Counted from the stretch's first letter, positions 24,520 through 37,600 are shown. The stretch: DNA of 64,000 nucleotides from Delphinus delphis (GCF_949987515.2 NC_082692.2:44732418-44796417), one strand, 5' to 3'. Translations and numbers: made by a program. The notes: generated by a model from the sequence alone, not told the origin.

Positions 24520-25500
24520 AAAATTTTTACATTATGAAAAATTTCAAACATGTACAAACACAAATCCACATATGCTAGTTTGCAACCAGTGACTCTGGGA
24601 CCAGGAGGTAGAGAGGAGGCTGTGGCCAGAGCTGGATTGGGTCTGGCCTGGTTCAAACTCCGCTCCAACCTGACAGGGAATACCAGCCGGTTTGGGGTCT
24701 CTGCCTGTGCCTCTAAGTCCCAGTGGGATTTTTCCCCCCAAGGTTACTAATTAAAGATAAAATTTTTAAATAAATAATTTCTTGATGTGTCTTGAAAAAG
24801 ATATGTCAAACAATTATTAGTTTTTGTATATTTCATTTATTTATCGCTTTTTATTCTTTATATTTTCTCTGAAGTGTTTTAAGGCAAGTTTTAGACTATG
24901 TCATGTGATGCCTACATAGTACTTTAATATGTAGAAAACATTTTCTTACATAATTGTCATACCATTATCTTACCACTTGGAAAAATTAACAATAATGTTT
25001 TGGTAACATCTGATATCTAGGCCATGTTGAAATTTCCCCGATTGCCTAAAAATATACATATATATTTAACATCTTATTTCTTTGAACTAGGATCTACATA
25101 TGTTACATTTGGCTGTTGTCCCATAAATCTCTTTTAGTGATCTGTTATTTACCTCCCCCTTTTTTTCTTTTTTTCTCTTTTTGCTTGTTTTATCAGGCTA
25201 TAACTTACTGAAGAAATGAAGCAGTTATATAGAATTTCACATTCTGGATTTATTTGTTTGCTTCCTGTGGTATCATTTAATTTGTTATTATTTCTCCTAT
25301 AAATTGAGTCAGCTGTAAAGACTTTTCTAAATTCAGATTCAACCTTTTTGGCAAGAATCCTTCATAAGAGGTACTTTGTTTTTCATATTGTGTCCCATTA
25401 GGAGGCACATTGATAGCCTGAACCTTCCACTGTAAAGTTCCCCTTAACTTTTTATCTAATGGTTTTATCCATTGAATATTCATTGATTTCCCAAATCAGT
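24520..25500 (-). mobile_element. Old L1M 3'UTR, antisense
   Basis: Plus-strand 'ttaccacttggaaaaattaacaataatgttttggtaacatctgatatctaggccatgttgaaatttcccc', 'atctcttttagtgatctgttatttacctcccc' and 'ggcaagaatccttcataagagg' are the antisense of an old L1 3'UTR. A 200-bp stretch (about 24590-24760) does not fit and may be a separate insertion. Confidence 0.65.
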
Positions 25501-25909
25501 TATCTTACTTTCATTTCTACATTAATTAGCTAGAATTCTTTAAAGAATGTTCCCACGCTATCTTGGTATTTATTTCATAAGGAAGGCAGTATTTTTGAAC
25601 CTCAGTTTCAAGTTTGGCATTGAATCTCAAAAAGGTTAAATGAACTGCCTCAAGTCACTAACCTACTAACCTAAGTAGCTCAGAATCAAACTGAAGTTTT
25701 TGATAGCCGTTCTGGTGGCCTCAGATAGACATGAGTGGGAACCAGTGGACCAACATTGTACAAGTTCTTCTTGGTTCAGAAGTTAAAGAGTGAGAAATAG
25801 AGTGATTTGGGATAATTTCCCTTTACTCTCTCTGTCCTCCCCTCCGCCCCAAATAAATTCATAAAAGAGTAGGTAGTTTTATCTGATAAACTGCAGAGAT
25901 AGTTTTCCA
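25501..25909. other. Unassigned intron sequence
   Basis: No firm identification. Confidence 0.3.
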
Positions 25910-26140
25910 GAGCAGTCGAGTGCTTGGAAATCAAATTACTTGGATTCCTATTCCTGCTCTACCTTTTAGCAGCTGTAATATGACTTTTGGCAGCTTACCC
26001 TTTCCAGGCTCAGTTTCCTTGTCTGTAAATGAGGATCCTGACAGTATCTGCCTTAAAGGGTTGCTGTAAGGATTAAATGAAGTTGATACAAGGAAAGGGC
26101 TTAGAGCAGTGGCTTGCATATAATAAGCACTCAGTACCGT
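25910..26140 (+). repeat. MIR SINE
   Basis: 'caggctcagtttccttgtctgtaaatgaggatcctgacagtatctgccttaaagggttgctgtaaggattaaatgaa' and 'ataataagcactcagta' match MIR very well. Confidence 0.9.
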
Positions 26141-26494
26141 TTAGCTTCTCAGAAATAAAACTGTCCCACAGTTAACATTTTTAATTCTGCTGGCCATCCA
26201 AACCAAACATTCGAAAAATGTAGTAATAGTTAGGTAAATAATATGATGTTGTGCTGTTGATGCTTAAAAGTGATGGTAGGTGAGAATTGACAAGGTGGTC
26301 TTATTTTGCAGACCTAAGAATAGCATGAACCTGAGGAGTGGCAACTGTGGCTGCCCCATTTCTATGATAGCTGTAATTGTAGAGAATCATGGTTTTACAG
26401 CTTTAGTTACACACATAGGATTATTAAATTAATTTGTGGATAGTGATTGAAGAGATGTATGTTATCTGCATGTTCTGCATTTTAGACATTTTAT

Positions 26495-26859
26495 TTTTAA
26501 TTAATTTACTTATTTTAATAAATTTATTTATTTATTTTTGACTGCATTGGGTCTTCGTTGCTGCACGCAGGCTTTCTCTAGTCGCGGCGAGCGGGGGCTA
26601 CTCTTCACTGCAGTGCACGGTCTTCTCATTGCAGTGGCTTCTCGTTGCGGAGCATGGGCTCTAGGCACGCGGGCTTCAGTAGTTGTGGCACGCGGGCTCA
26701 GTAGTTGTGGCTCATGGACTCTAGAGCACAGGCTCAGTAGTTGTGGCACACAGGCTTAGTTGCTCCGTGGCATGTGGGATCTTCCCGGACCAGGGCTCGA
26801 ACCCGTGCCCCCTGCATTGGCAGGAGGATTCTTAACCACTGCACCACCAGGGAAGTCCC
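26495..26859 (-). mobile_element. CHR-type SINE, long form, antisense
   Basis: TTTAT-rich tail on the + strand, then 'gactgcattgggtcttcgttgctgcacgcagg…' to 'accagggaagtcc'. Flanks ttagacattttat (26482-26494) and ctagatattttat (26860-26872) are the probable target duplications. Confidence 0.92.
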
Positions 26860-26872
26860 CTAGATATTTTAT

Positions 26873-28109
26873 GATTGAATTTCTCAATGTGAAGAATATT
26901 TCTTTTTGGAGTCTAAAGCTTTTCTCTGAGCACAGTAGGAAAAGGTGTCATGTCATATTTTCAACAGAATTAAAATATTGTACAGCATGTGGAAAAAGCA
27001 AAATGCACTCTGCCCCTCACCTTTCAATTACCTACATTTCTACTTGCTAGAGTTATAGATAGTATCACTATATTTAAGTTGTGTTTATAATCATGTCTTA
27101 GTTGTATTGGGAGTATTTTTAAAGACCAATTTTAAAAGATTCTTTTAGCAGAGTATTGTAAACCATTTTATAAAGCAACGGAAATCATAATTCTATATTT
27201 CAAGATGTAGTGCAGTGAAATCTGCTTTAACTTTATCATTTTGTATTATTTTCTTATGGTTGACATTTTAAGACTGGACTGAAGGTATGTATATGCATTT
27301 GATTTGATCGTAGACTATTCTTGTTTGTTCACAGCCATTTCTTCTCTGATTTGTTGTACAATATTATGAAAGGTTTTTCCCTGTTTGTTTCTTGAGTTGT
27401 CAAGTACCTTTTGAGCCATATTCAAAAGGACAGTTATGCTATAGATATGTGTTTTACCTCATTTAAAATTTTTCTGAGTATTTGAAAGTGCGTTCTGTTT
27501 GGCCATGTGAATCAGAATTGGTGCAGTGGTCCAATTTTCTAGATGTATAGTAGGCAGATTTTTTTGTCCATGACCAATAATGTGATTTGTTATGGTGTGA
27601 CCCAAATGCAGTGAGTAGCTTGGTTTGGTTACTGTAAAGTTCCAGCTGTTTTTATCAGTCTCCCCTCATTATGTGAGATTGCATCACCCAGCCTGAAGTA
27701 GGAAGAGGCAGCATGCACAGAGCTGCAGGTTTGCAGGCCTGTGTTAACATTTCCATGAAAGAAAACACTATTTATTCCCTAAGCCAGCTTTTCAGTATTA
27801 TTTGTTTACTACATGCCCCAGAATTTCTGTTTTTGGGAATGGAATGCCATTATAGAAAGTTCTGATTGAATAGAATACCATTAGGCACAGTAATCATAGC
27901 TTTTTAATTTTGACAGTTTTGATTTTCAAATAAAGGAAAATGTATATAAATTTCTATTCTTACAGAGCTATTAAGGGAATAATAAAAACGATCAGCAAGT
28001 ATGTGAGTAAATGTGCAGATCAGCGAGCTCTCAGTCTCCAAGGGGCTGCGCCAGCCCAGGGCTTCTGATGCAGACACACCTCTCTTCAATTTCTGGCAGG
28101 GCCGGAGTG
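26873..28109. other. Unassigned intron sequence
   Basis: No recognised element. Confidence 0.4.
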
Positions 28110-28270
28110 TCCAAAGGAACACTGGATCTGAGGGCTAAAGGTCAAAGAACAGCCCCTGGCCTCTGCCTACGGAGCTCTGCACCTCTACTTTCTCTTCTAC
28201 AAAAAGAAGGAAATAATACGTGCTTTTTTTCTGTGAGGATCAAAGGTTAATAAGTAAGTTTCTTGAAGTG
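28110..28270 (+). repeat. MIR-like fragment
   Basis: 'cacctctactttctcttctacaaaaagaaggaaataatacgtgc…ctgtgaggatcaaaggttaataag' resembles a MIR 3' half. Confidence 0.5.
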
Positions 28271-28359
28271 AGGATTCTCAAGTACAGATTGTTAGAGCAT
28301 CGGAGGTGGGCTGTACCGGTTTTGAAGGAGGGTGATGATGCTTGTCTGGGTCTGTTAAG

Positions 28360-28560
28360 ATTTGACTTGGTTGATTTTATGATCTTGGTCAAGAGGAGCA
28401 GCCTTCCCCGAGGCCTGTCCTGTGCCCTCATCTCTGTGTGGGGACAGTAATCCCTAGTTTGCGTTGGTTCTGGTGAGGAGCAGTGTTAGTGTCCGCCAGG
28501 TGCCCAGCACGTGGCCAGGCACACGTAGGTGCTCTGTGCGAGGTCACTGCTGTTGTCCGT
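28360..28560 (+). repeat. MIR fragment
   Basis: 'atgatcttggtcaagaggagcag…gccctcatctctgtgtggggacagtaatccc' and 'cccagcacgtggccaggcacacgtaggtgctc' match the MIR core and end. Confidence 0.6.
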
Positions 28561-30097
28561 TTGCTTTAAAAGATCGTCATTTCGTGAGTATTACTGTGAA
28601 AGGAACTAAATCCTTTTGGTAGAAGGAGGAAGTTGTAAATATTAACTAGCATGTGCCATTTGCGGAGAGTGTCAGTTTCTAGTAATTTCATTTTTTAAGT
28701 TAATAATATTAATTAAAAGTCAGTGTTGGAAAATTAAGTGAACAATATTGACTTTTCTTGAAAGCAAAACATTGATAATGAAAATAAGTAAGGAAGTTCG
28801 AAGCTTCCATTTCATTTATACTTAAGATCTTTCCTTTCATATACTGTGTTCATTACTTAGGCATTTAAAAAAATTAGAATTTGAACATAAAGTTGTGGAA
28901 GTAAAAGTATAATTAAATGAGAAATACTTGTATGTTAAAGTTCAGTTTCTGCTTGTGAATTCTAAGGTGAATTCATAGCCTCCCACTTTCCTTTCATTCC
29001 CACTCTTGGCTTCGGTTAGCTCTGTGAGCTATCCTTGCCCATTGTTTTCTTGTGGACGTGGATGTGAATGGCGTGTGCACAAGAAACCACCTTTTTAAAA
29101 TTCATTAATTCATCATGGCAGCTGCCCAGCCTTGGCAACATCTTTAAGAAAGGTAATAGAAACGCTTGTCTAGGAAAATGCGAGGAACTGAAGTTAACTC
29201 ATGTGAAGGATAAGCCTTTTAAAATTCTGTTTTATGTAGGTTTATAGTACAAGCCAGATGCCTTTCTTTTAGCTTTTTGGTTTCATACCTTATCAGTATT
29301 GTGGAGTGGAAAATGATTTCTTACCATTTCTTTTGTGATCATTTAACAAATGTCTTCAATTTCCTTCTAGAATCCATGAACTTGATTGTGTTTTCCCACT
29401 CACTGTCAGTAGTCTTGTCCATCACAATTCTCAGATTATAATCTGAGGACTTTCTCTTGGTACCTATAAACAGCATTGTTTAACATTCAGATAATTTTTC
29501 TGATTGTAAGTGTTGTAAAATACTTGGGTATTTAACATTGAAAGGATTAATTGCTTTCTGGGGATTTTAATGAAAAGGTATTAAGTGGCTTTCCAGGATG
29601 TCCTAGATAAACTAAGGATTCTCGTCAGCCTTTTGTCTATAAAACTGAAGTTTAGTTAGGCGGAAAATAAACCATGCCATTCAACATATTTTCTATAATT
29701 GACTTAATTTCATGATTCGAAGTAAAGCATTGGGATTTTTGTTCAAAAAATAAAATGTCTTGTCCTACATGATAATAAGGAGCTAGGGATGCCACTATGA
29801 CCATTTCATATTCTGTAATTCACAGCAGCCACTTTTTATATGCTCAAAATGTCAAATCTCATGACAGTTTTTGAAGAATGTTGTAAAAATGTTGTGTTTC
29901 TGTTAGTAAAGTTGATTTAACTTTTTATTTACATAAAGTAGATCTAATCTTATAACTAAACAAAACTTTTGGTATAGTTATTCATGCTATGTCGGATGTA
30001 TGAACAGTATGATCTAAAAGAATAATTGACTGTGATGTCTACTTTTCAATCTAGGAAAATAGGAGGAATAATTGTACTTTGATAATATTGTTATATG
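28561..30097. other. 1.5 kb of intron without recognisable repeats
   Basis: Contains a perfect 18-bp palindrome ctcagattataatctgag at 29430-29447; otherwise nothing recognised. Confidence 0.4.
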
Positions 30098-30430
30098 CTG
30101 GTTAATTTTTTTAATTGAAATATAGTGATGTACAATATTATTTAAGCTACAGGTGTACAACATAATGATTTACAATTTTTAAAGGTTACAGTCAATTTAT
30201 AGTTATAAAATATTGGCTGTATTCCCTGTGTTGTACAGTATATCCTTGTAGCATATTTGTTTCATACATAATAGTTAGTACCTCTTAATCCCCTACCCCT
30301 ATCTTGCCCTCCCCCTTCCCTCTCCCCACTGGTAACCCACTAGTTTGTTCTCTATATCTGTGAGTCTTTTTCTTTTATTCACTAGTTTGTTTTATGTTTT
30401 AGATTCCACATATATGTGATTATCATATGT
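30098..30430 (-). mobile_element. L1 3'UTR fragment, antisense
   Basis: Plus-strand 'ttaattgaaatatagtgatgtacaatatt', 'tattccctgtgttgtacagtatatcc' and 'gattccacatatatgtga' are the antisense of a cetartiodactyl L1 3' end. It is 5'-truncated just upstream of the ORF2 end. Confidence 0.85.
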
Positions 30431-30489
30431 ACTTGTTACATTTTATATTTCAGGTTTGAAACACATTAATTTGATTAAAAAGAAAACTT

Positions 30490-30735
30490 TCAGAGCAAGT
30501 GCTTTAGAGTTAGTCAGACCTGAATTTACATCTGAGTTCCACTACTGACCAGCTGTGCAGGCTTTGTGAAGTAGGTTGCTTTATTTCTCTAAACCTCAGT
30601 CCCTTATCTATAAAATGGGACTGAAGCCTTTTTCTAAGTGTTGTTGGGACTCAGGCAAAATAAAATATGTAAAAAAGTACCTAGAATGGCTCAAGCACTC
30701 AATAAAGGATGGCTGTTACTGTGGTTAGAAAATAA
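30490..30735 (+). repeat. MIR SINE, nearly full length
   Basis: 'gtgctttagagttagtcagacctgaatttacatctgagttccactactgaccagctgtg' through 'cctcagtcccttatctataaaatggg' to 'agcactcaataaaggatggctgttact' spans the whole MIR. Confidence 0.92.
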
Positions 30736-31116
30736 CTTTTCTTTGCCAGAAAGTAGAACACAAATGTTGGAATATGAATTCAAGATTATTGTTGAATTTG
30801 AGCTTTGGACACTGTTTCACAAGTGATGAGAAGATATAGTTCACACTGGTTGTCAGTTTTTAGTGAGAGACCTCAAAGTGCATAAAGTTTCTTAATCTTC
30901 AGGTTGTAAAGCTGAAGAGCATTTTTTTTTATTGAAACTACCATCAAACTGGCATCATTTCTATAATTTTTTTGCCCCCAAGATATTCACATTGACAATT
31001 TATGCATAGAATTTCATTGGAAAAGAAAATCTGTTTGATCTACATAATGATAAAACAATAAAGAATGCCAGTGTTCCTCTAGTCGCTTGTATTGAGGTAT
31101 CAAAAACCCAAATCAA

Positions 31117-31332
31117 GGAGCTTCCCTGGTGGCGCAGTGATTGAGAGTCCGCCTGCCGATGCAGGGGACACGGGTTCGTGCCCCAGTACGGGAGGATCCC
31201 ACATGCCGTGGAGCAGCTGGGTTCATGAGCCATGGCCTCTGAGCCTGCACGTCCGGAGCCTGTGCTCTGCAACGGGAGAGGCCACAACAGTGAGAGGCCC
31301 GCGTACCACAAAAAAAAAAAAAAAAAAAAAAA
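31117..31332 (+). mobile_element. CHR-type SINE, short form, long pure poly(A)
   Basis: Head 'ggagcttccctggtggcgc', then 'ggatcccacatgccgtggagcagctggg' and 'gtccggagcctgtgctctgc', ending in a run of about 28 A. Perfect 15-bp target duplications aaaaacccaaatcaa lie at 31102-31116 and 31333-31347. The clean tail and flanks suggest a fairly recent insertion. Confidence 0.95.
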
Positions 31333-31347
31333 AAAAACCCAAATCAA

Positions 31348-33599
31348 AAATACATGAAAAGCATTTTCTTATTTTTTTTTAAACTTTCAGTTACTTCCCT
31401 TTAGTGAATACCTGTCATCTCTGTCAGAAGATTTTGCACAAACTTAGAATTTTATTGCGTTATTGAGTTTTAAAACGGCAACATTGGAAATGACATATTT
31501 TCTTTAAATTATTATAAAGCAAGTGTTCCTGTGTATCAGTTAGGTGATGAATAAGAGTTATGGATTTTTCTTCCCCCTATGATCTTTCTACACTGACTCT
31601 TATTAGAGCGAACAGCAGTGAATACATTCTTTTCTTAAGTATGAAATACAACGAAAGTGAGGCTCACAAAACCAAAACTTGTTTGTGAGCTACCTGGGAG
31701 ATTGGCAAATTACAGTTGTTATTAACCAGGTTCGTAGTTTCCAAAGACTTAAAATCATAACCTACCTCCTAAGGGGATGAGTGGAAATGCACAATGCAGG
31801 TCACCTCCTCGAGTTACCAGAACAGCGCCCTCCTGACTTCCTGTGTTGTCTGTGTGTGCGACCTCCAGCCACCCCTGGTCCTGCTGTGAGTGTTAAATTC
31901 TTAACATCTGTCTCACTCTGTATTTGTTGAAACGCTTCTCTATGTTTGTCTTATTATGAATATTTTGCATCTCTAACTAGAATTTTAAAACCCTTGATTT
32001 TCTTTTAAACTATGCCTTTATTTTCTGCCTTCTTTCTCCAGTATCCAGCATAGCACTCTGCAGTCTATTTCTTTAAGGAAAAACGTTTAATTAATGAACA
32101 AGATGCTGTCAGTGTAGTATAGTAAAAAGAGAAGAAAAGACAGATTAAAGCTTCTTTTTATTTTGCTTTTTTAAATCCCCAGTTGAATGGCCTGGTGTTG
32201 AGCAGCAGCCAAAACCATGGAGTTTGAGATTACTTGTTTCAATATTGAATGAAGGCTCAGCTGAGAGAGAAGAGATGGGTTTTAGTGCATTTTCTTTCCC
32301 TTAGTGGAATTCAGGTGACTTTCCTTTGTACATTATGTCACCACAATTTAGGAGCTAAACAGCTGTGCTTGTTGGTCAGGTGGCTTGATCCTGCAGCTTT
32401 TCGGGGCATGATGTTTTCATAATAGAAGGGAAGGGTAGATAATCATCCTCTGAGCCTTTAAGGAATTCAGACAGTTCATTACACACTTATATGCTATTTT
32501 ATGTGCATACCTATGGAATTTAATTTGTAATTTCTGAAGACCCTCAATATCAAGGGTAGTGGGCATAAGGTAGAGAGATTTAAAGAAATAGAAGTCCCTG
32601 CCATCACAATTCACTGTGGATAGGATGTTATACAGCTGAGGAAGAGAAACCCAAACCACATGACGAGTACATTCATTGCCCTAACGCAGGGCAGCGAGTG
32701 TTGTGAAATGTGGATCATTTAGTATTAGAAGACAAAACACGTTCTTCAGCGTTTATAGAAATAAGCTGATGCTGCAGCTGCTTGGTGAAAAGGTTCTCAT
32801 GATCTGCTACTATTTAAGTTTCGAAAGTGATACTGTGCTTTTATTTCTTTAGAAACAAATTAAGTGCACCCGCTTGATTTGGGGATTATTCCTTTCAACA
32901 AATTACTCCTTAAAGCCACACATCAAAATATTATTATTCCTGTAATTTTACATGTGTTGTGCTTCTCGTTACTGTTTTGCTCATTTGTGTGCTGTATAGA
33001 ATACCAGAGGCAGCTTTCAGATTAAAAAAAAAATTAATCTACATAGTAAATAGCCAGTAGACTTGGGCTTCTAAACATTGTCATGTCAGAGTATCATGCT
33101 GAGATTTTCACAGCTAGCCACAGCTTTATTTTTTGTTATTACCTTGTCATGTAGATCATCAAGTTTGAATTAATGTTTACCAGGAGTTCTTATTTCTGGA
33201 ACTGCTTTTCTTTGTAAAACAGAAATGGAAAATGATAATTTCTAGTAAGTGCTGAATTTATGATATGAGAAACTGAAAAAGATAGCTACTCAAGAAATTT
33301 TTTGTAGCAATATGGTAATTTAAGGCATTATTCATATATATATATTAAAGGTCATATTTGTGTGTGTGTGTGTAAGAGAGGTGTTTCACATGATAATCTA
33401 CATCTACCTAGGTAACTATGCAGGCAAGATTATAAGCGATGGGATTTTTTTTTCAGAAGTTTCTAAATGTGACATAGCATAGAAACAGTTAAAGGGGGAG
33501 AATCCCTTAATGTCATTAACTACTTTAAGAGCATAACTATACATATCTAGTATTTCTATATAGTTGGTGATAGAGGCAGGTTGTAATGAATTGAGCACA
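31348..33599. other. 2.25 kb of intron without recognisable repeats
   Basis: Only small AT/TG simple runs (33336-33373). Short open frames such as 32417-32659 (-) resemble nothing I know. Confidence 0.4.
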
Positions 33600-33745
33600 G
33601 AAGTGAATTTGGGAACTTTGAGCTTATTTCTCTACTCTTTTGCTATGGTTTGGAGAAATAATCCATCTGTCACTCAGTTATTTTCCTATAAAGTGGTGAT
33701 TATAGTACTCAGAAAGGTATTGTAAATGTATTCAAAGTCAAGTGC
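33600..33745 (+). repeat. MIR-like fragment (tentative)
   Basis: 'ccatctgtcactcagttattttcctataaagtggtgattatagtactcagaaaggtattgtaaatg' looks like an eroded MIR core. Confidence 0.45.
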
Positions 33746-34109
33746 TTGTATAATTTACAAGTGGCTGTCTTTAACTTTCTAGTAATTACTTACAGGAAAT
33801 ATCAGGAAAAGGTAATTACTGGCATCATCACCACTAACAATAAATGTTTCTTTAGTGCCTATAATGCACTAGGCGTGAACAGGGAGCCCGAGACCCCAGA
33901 GGTCTTTGAGGAACAAGGACCACCCTCGGCACCTCCACTCTGCTGCTGCCATTCTTTTTCTAGCTCATGCCCAGAAGACAGATGGAAATGAAAAATTATA
34001 GTTTATCATCTGTTTGATAAGTATTAGATGGAACCATATTAAGTTGCCATTTACATAGAACAAACATATGTAATGTCATAGCAATTGCATTTGGTCCCAC
34101 TTAGTATTT
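33746..34109. other. Unassigned intron sequence
   Basis: No recognised element. Confidence 0.35.
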
Positions 34110-34215
34110 ACAGGGCCTCTGGCATTTGCCAGGTGTTGTGGGAGCTGAAGGCACGGAAGTTAGCAAAGTGACACCATTCCTGCCTTCATGGAGTTGACAT
34201 TCTAATGGGTTCTCC
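34110..34215 (-). repeat. L2 fragment, antisense
   Basis: 'gccaggtgttgtgggagctgaaggcacggaag…cctgccttcatggagttgacattctaatggg' is the reverse complement of L2 3' sequence. Confidence 0.6.
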
Positions 34216-36024
34216 AGCCAGACCTATCTTTATCTAGGATATCTAACTGCCTTCACTACGCCTCCACTCAGATGCCAAATAGGTGAATAAACAGTACACC
34301 TAGATATTATGTGGTCTGCCCTGTAGATAGAAATCACAGCCAGAAGGATCATGGATCTGTGACCTAGCTCAAGATTCTCTCTCTCTCTCTTTCTCTGTTA
34401 AGATAATGGAGCCAATAAATAAGACAGTAATTTCTATAGCACCAAATGGTGATTTTTATGTGTTGAATTTTGAAATGTACCCAGTCATGAGAATGGAGCC
34501 TGGTAGGCCGCTAAACACAACTGTAATGTGTTTGCTCTAATACATTGGGCCAGGCTGTTCTGTGTCCCTCACTCCGCATGGTGAGTGGCTGAGACGTGTT
34601 AGGATTCAGTGAACGTGCTCCTGATCGGGATCAGCAGAGCTAGGTTGTGGTTTCAGGTTTGCAGTTGGGGAACTCAGATATCCATCAGGAAATGCAATAC
34701 GTTAACTGTTCTTACATACTTCAGTGATGTGGTGAAAATAAATGACATAATAATCACTGAGTGGTTTGAAAATTCACTGTTTAAAAGAGGTGAGAATTGC
34801 ATATAAAATATGGATAATAGCCATTTTCATATTCATAGTTTAATGTAATCTGTGTGCCTTTTGATTTTGTTTTTGTTTTTCTTGATTAATCTACTACAGA
34901 CTTAAAATCTTGTTTTGAACAAAACCCAAAACACTTTGTGTTGCACTGTATCAAACTACCTGATTTCATCTTTGCCCAGCTGTTCAGTTGACCGTGTCCA
35001 TTGTAATATATCATTCATAGGTTCATTTTCAAATTAAATTCCTGCAAATGAATAGATGAGATTTGTTGGGCTGTTTAAAGCATCTTCTAAAATTTAAAAA
35101 TACGTGCTTTAAAATTTTTTAAGTTGATGGAATTGGGGAAAAAATGCATCTTCCTGGTTTGTCTTGTTGTCCTTTCTGTTGGCATGTCCCAGCAGGGCAA
35201 AATAAATAGTCTCTTAATGAGATGTCACATCAAAGTTAGAGGCAAACATGACCTGAAGCCATACAGCAGATTTACATAGTCTTGCCTTGACAGAGCTGTC
35301 TTCCCGCATTGCTGAGGACGCCATCCAGCAGTAATTCAGTTTACTTACATTTGGTTCTGAGAAAGCAGCCACTTTGTTTTGAGACTAATTCTGATTCTTA
35401 GTCATAATTCACAAGATGAAGTAACTTATCATTACTGTGGTGCCTGTAACATATCAATAAAAGGGGAAAAAGGGAAGTTTTTCCTCCATCGTGAATATTT
35501 AATTATTTCTCTGATATTTCCCTGGAGTTTAATATCCTTCTTCTTTGTATTAAATAATACTTTTATGGTTATATACGTAAATGGTATAATGTTGCCAGGG
35601 GGAAAATCCCACTGAAATAAGTATGAAAATTCACTTGAGTTTTCCATGCTAGATACCTGTGAACTAGTTAAGAAAACACCTGTGCCTGTTAAAGTTGAAC
35701 GACCCTTATAACCAACCACCCTTTGTTATACTTCATGTTGGGAAGCATAACGGTGTAATGTAGTTTGTGGAGTTCTGCAAGACTTGCTAGGTGTTACAGG
35801 AGATTAAAATGGCGTTACTTAAATAGACATTTGCCTTTTAGTATTATGGTAGAAACCCTTTTTTTTCTCCGTAATGCCACATATTTTTAAGCAAATTGAA
35901 AATTAACACTAAATTCTAAAAATAGTTTCTGCTATTTTTAGCATTGTCGACATTTAAAAATTTTAATCTAGTTTCAGAGGAGATGACCTGTGTTTCCTGG
36001 GTAAATAAGAGCATTTCCATGTGT
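34216..36024. other. Unassigned intron sequence
   Basis: A small CT repeat lies at about 34375-34397; nothing else recognised. Confidence 0.35.
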
Positions 36025-36240
36025 TTATCATAACATGATGGAAAGTACATGGACACTGAGCAACTCATAAAGTGGCTTCAGTCCTGACACAACGTTTTAC
36101 TGTGTGCGTTTGAACATTTCACTTAATAGTTCCAAATCTCAATTTTCCAGGCTGTAAAATAGAGATAATCACACTAATTTTGCAGAATTGTTAGGAGAAT
36201 CAAATGAGATAATCAATGTTATGCCAGGTCCATTGCCTGG
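36025..36240 (+). repeat. MIR SINE
   Basis: 'aaatctcaattttccaggctgtaaaatagagataatcacactaattttgcagaattgttaggagaatcaaatgagataatc' is the MIR core and 3' half. Confidence 0.75.
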
Positions 36241-36244
36241 TATA

Positions 36245-37279
36245 TAAACTTTATTTTGAAAAAAATTTAGATATACAAACAAATTGCAAAAATGGTACCA
36301 AGAGTTCCATGTGCCACCCAGCTTCCCCTGGAAATAACATCTTACATAACTGTTATACAGTTATCAAATCCAACAAGTTAACATTGGTTAATTGGAGATT
36401 AATCAGAGAGCTAAAGTCTGTTAGCTGGAGATTTTGTTCAGATGTCACCAGTTTTCTCACTAACGTCTATTTGCTGTTCGAGGTCCCACCCAGGATCATA
36501 CCTGGGACAGTTTCTGTCTTTCCTGGTCTTTCACGACCTTGATGTTTTTGCAGGGAAGTGGGCAGTTTTTTGGTAAGTTTATCTCTCATTTTGGGTTTGT
36601 TTACTGTATCTCTCACTTTGGGTTTATTTATGTTTAGATTGAAATTATCCATTGTTGGCAAGAATCCCACAGGAGTGATGCTTCCTCCTGATTGCAACGT
36701 ATCAGGGGCATGTGATATCAACATAATTTATTACTGGTGGTATTAACCTTGATCACTTGGGTCAGGTGCTATCTGCTGGGCTTCTCCACTGTAGTTACTA
36801 TTTGCTTCTCAAACTGTCTTGGGGGAGATATTGTAGACCATGTAAATATCCTGTTTCCCCACTAATTTTAGCATCACTTGGTGGATCTTGCCAGCAGCTA
36901 TTATTAGTATGATGTTCTAAGTGTTATTTTCTTTTTCCCTGTCCTTCTACACTTATCAGTTTGAATACTTATGTAAGGAAAAGCTGTGTCTTCTTCCCCT
37001 GTTTATTTAGTCAGTTGTTTATATCAGTACATGTCCATTACTCTGTGAATTATACATTGCACTTTGCTGGCTGCAATTCATTACTACTGGTGTTCACTTT
37101 TTTGCTCACATTGTTCCAGCTCTGGCTATCAGGCGCTCTCCCAGGTTGGTCCTGGTGCCCCTCCGCAGGCCCCATGCTCTCTGAGCTCATCCTCTCTGGC
37201 ACCACAAGATGCTTTGGGCTCCTGTTGTGTTTTCCCTGCCTTGGTCCTAGAATTAACCAGTTCTCCAAAATGCCTTGTT
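36245..37279 (-). mobile_element. Old L1M 3' region, antisense
   Basis: Plus-strand 'tagatatacaaacaaattgcaaaaatggtacc', 'cacgaccttgatgtttttg', 'gtattaaccttgatcacttgggtcagg', 'atcacttggtggatcttgcc' and 'cacaagatgctttgggctcctgttg' follow the antisense of an old L1. It is cut at its right end by the younger full-length L1, whose left target duplication lies in it. Confidence 0.75.
37265..37279. repeat. Left target-site duplication of the full-length L1
   Basis: ccaaaatgccttgtt, identical to 43328-43342 on the far side of the L1 poly(A). Confidence 0.9.
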
Positions 37280-37439
37280 GGTAGGCTGGCTGTAAGCAGC
37301 AGCAGAAGTGAGAGGCTCCTCAGGAGAATGAAATGAAAACCCTGTAGTCCAAGGCAACTTTGTGGATCAGGCGCTGTGGGCTGAATCTTGGAGAAGGAAA
37401 AGTCCAAGCTAGAAGAAATATTCACGGTCACTCAGAGCT

Positions 37440-37600
37440 GGAGACCCAGATGCAACTCTCCAACAGATGATGTTAATATCTCCGTTTTCAAGGAGAGGCT
37501 CTAAGAAGTTAAGTAACCTGTCAGCTGTCATAAAGCCACTGTGTGGCAGACTCAGGAGATCCACTTGGTACAAGTGCAAAAGAAGCCACAGATGGAAGCA
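37440..37600 (+). repeat. MIR-like sequence inside the 5' end of the L1 insertion
   Basis: 'gttaatatctccgttttcaaggagaggctctaagaagttaagtaacctg' and 'actgtgtggcagactcaggagatcc' resemble the MIR core, yet lie between the L1 target duplications. Confidence 0.5.

Noticed and set aside
29430..29447. Perfect 18-bp palindrome ctcagattataatctgag as an operator
   Set aside because: One such palindrome in 64 kb is not far from chance (roughly 0.25 expected in random sequence), and nothing nearby gives it a role.
31117..31332. tRNA gene
   Set aside because: The A- and B-box-like head belongs to the CHR SINE; no cloverleaf with a matched acceptor stem is present.
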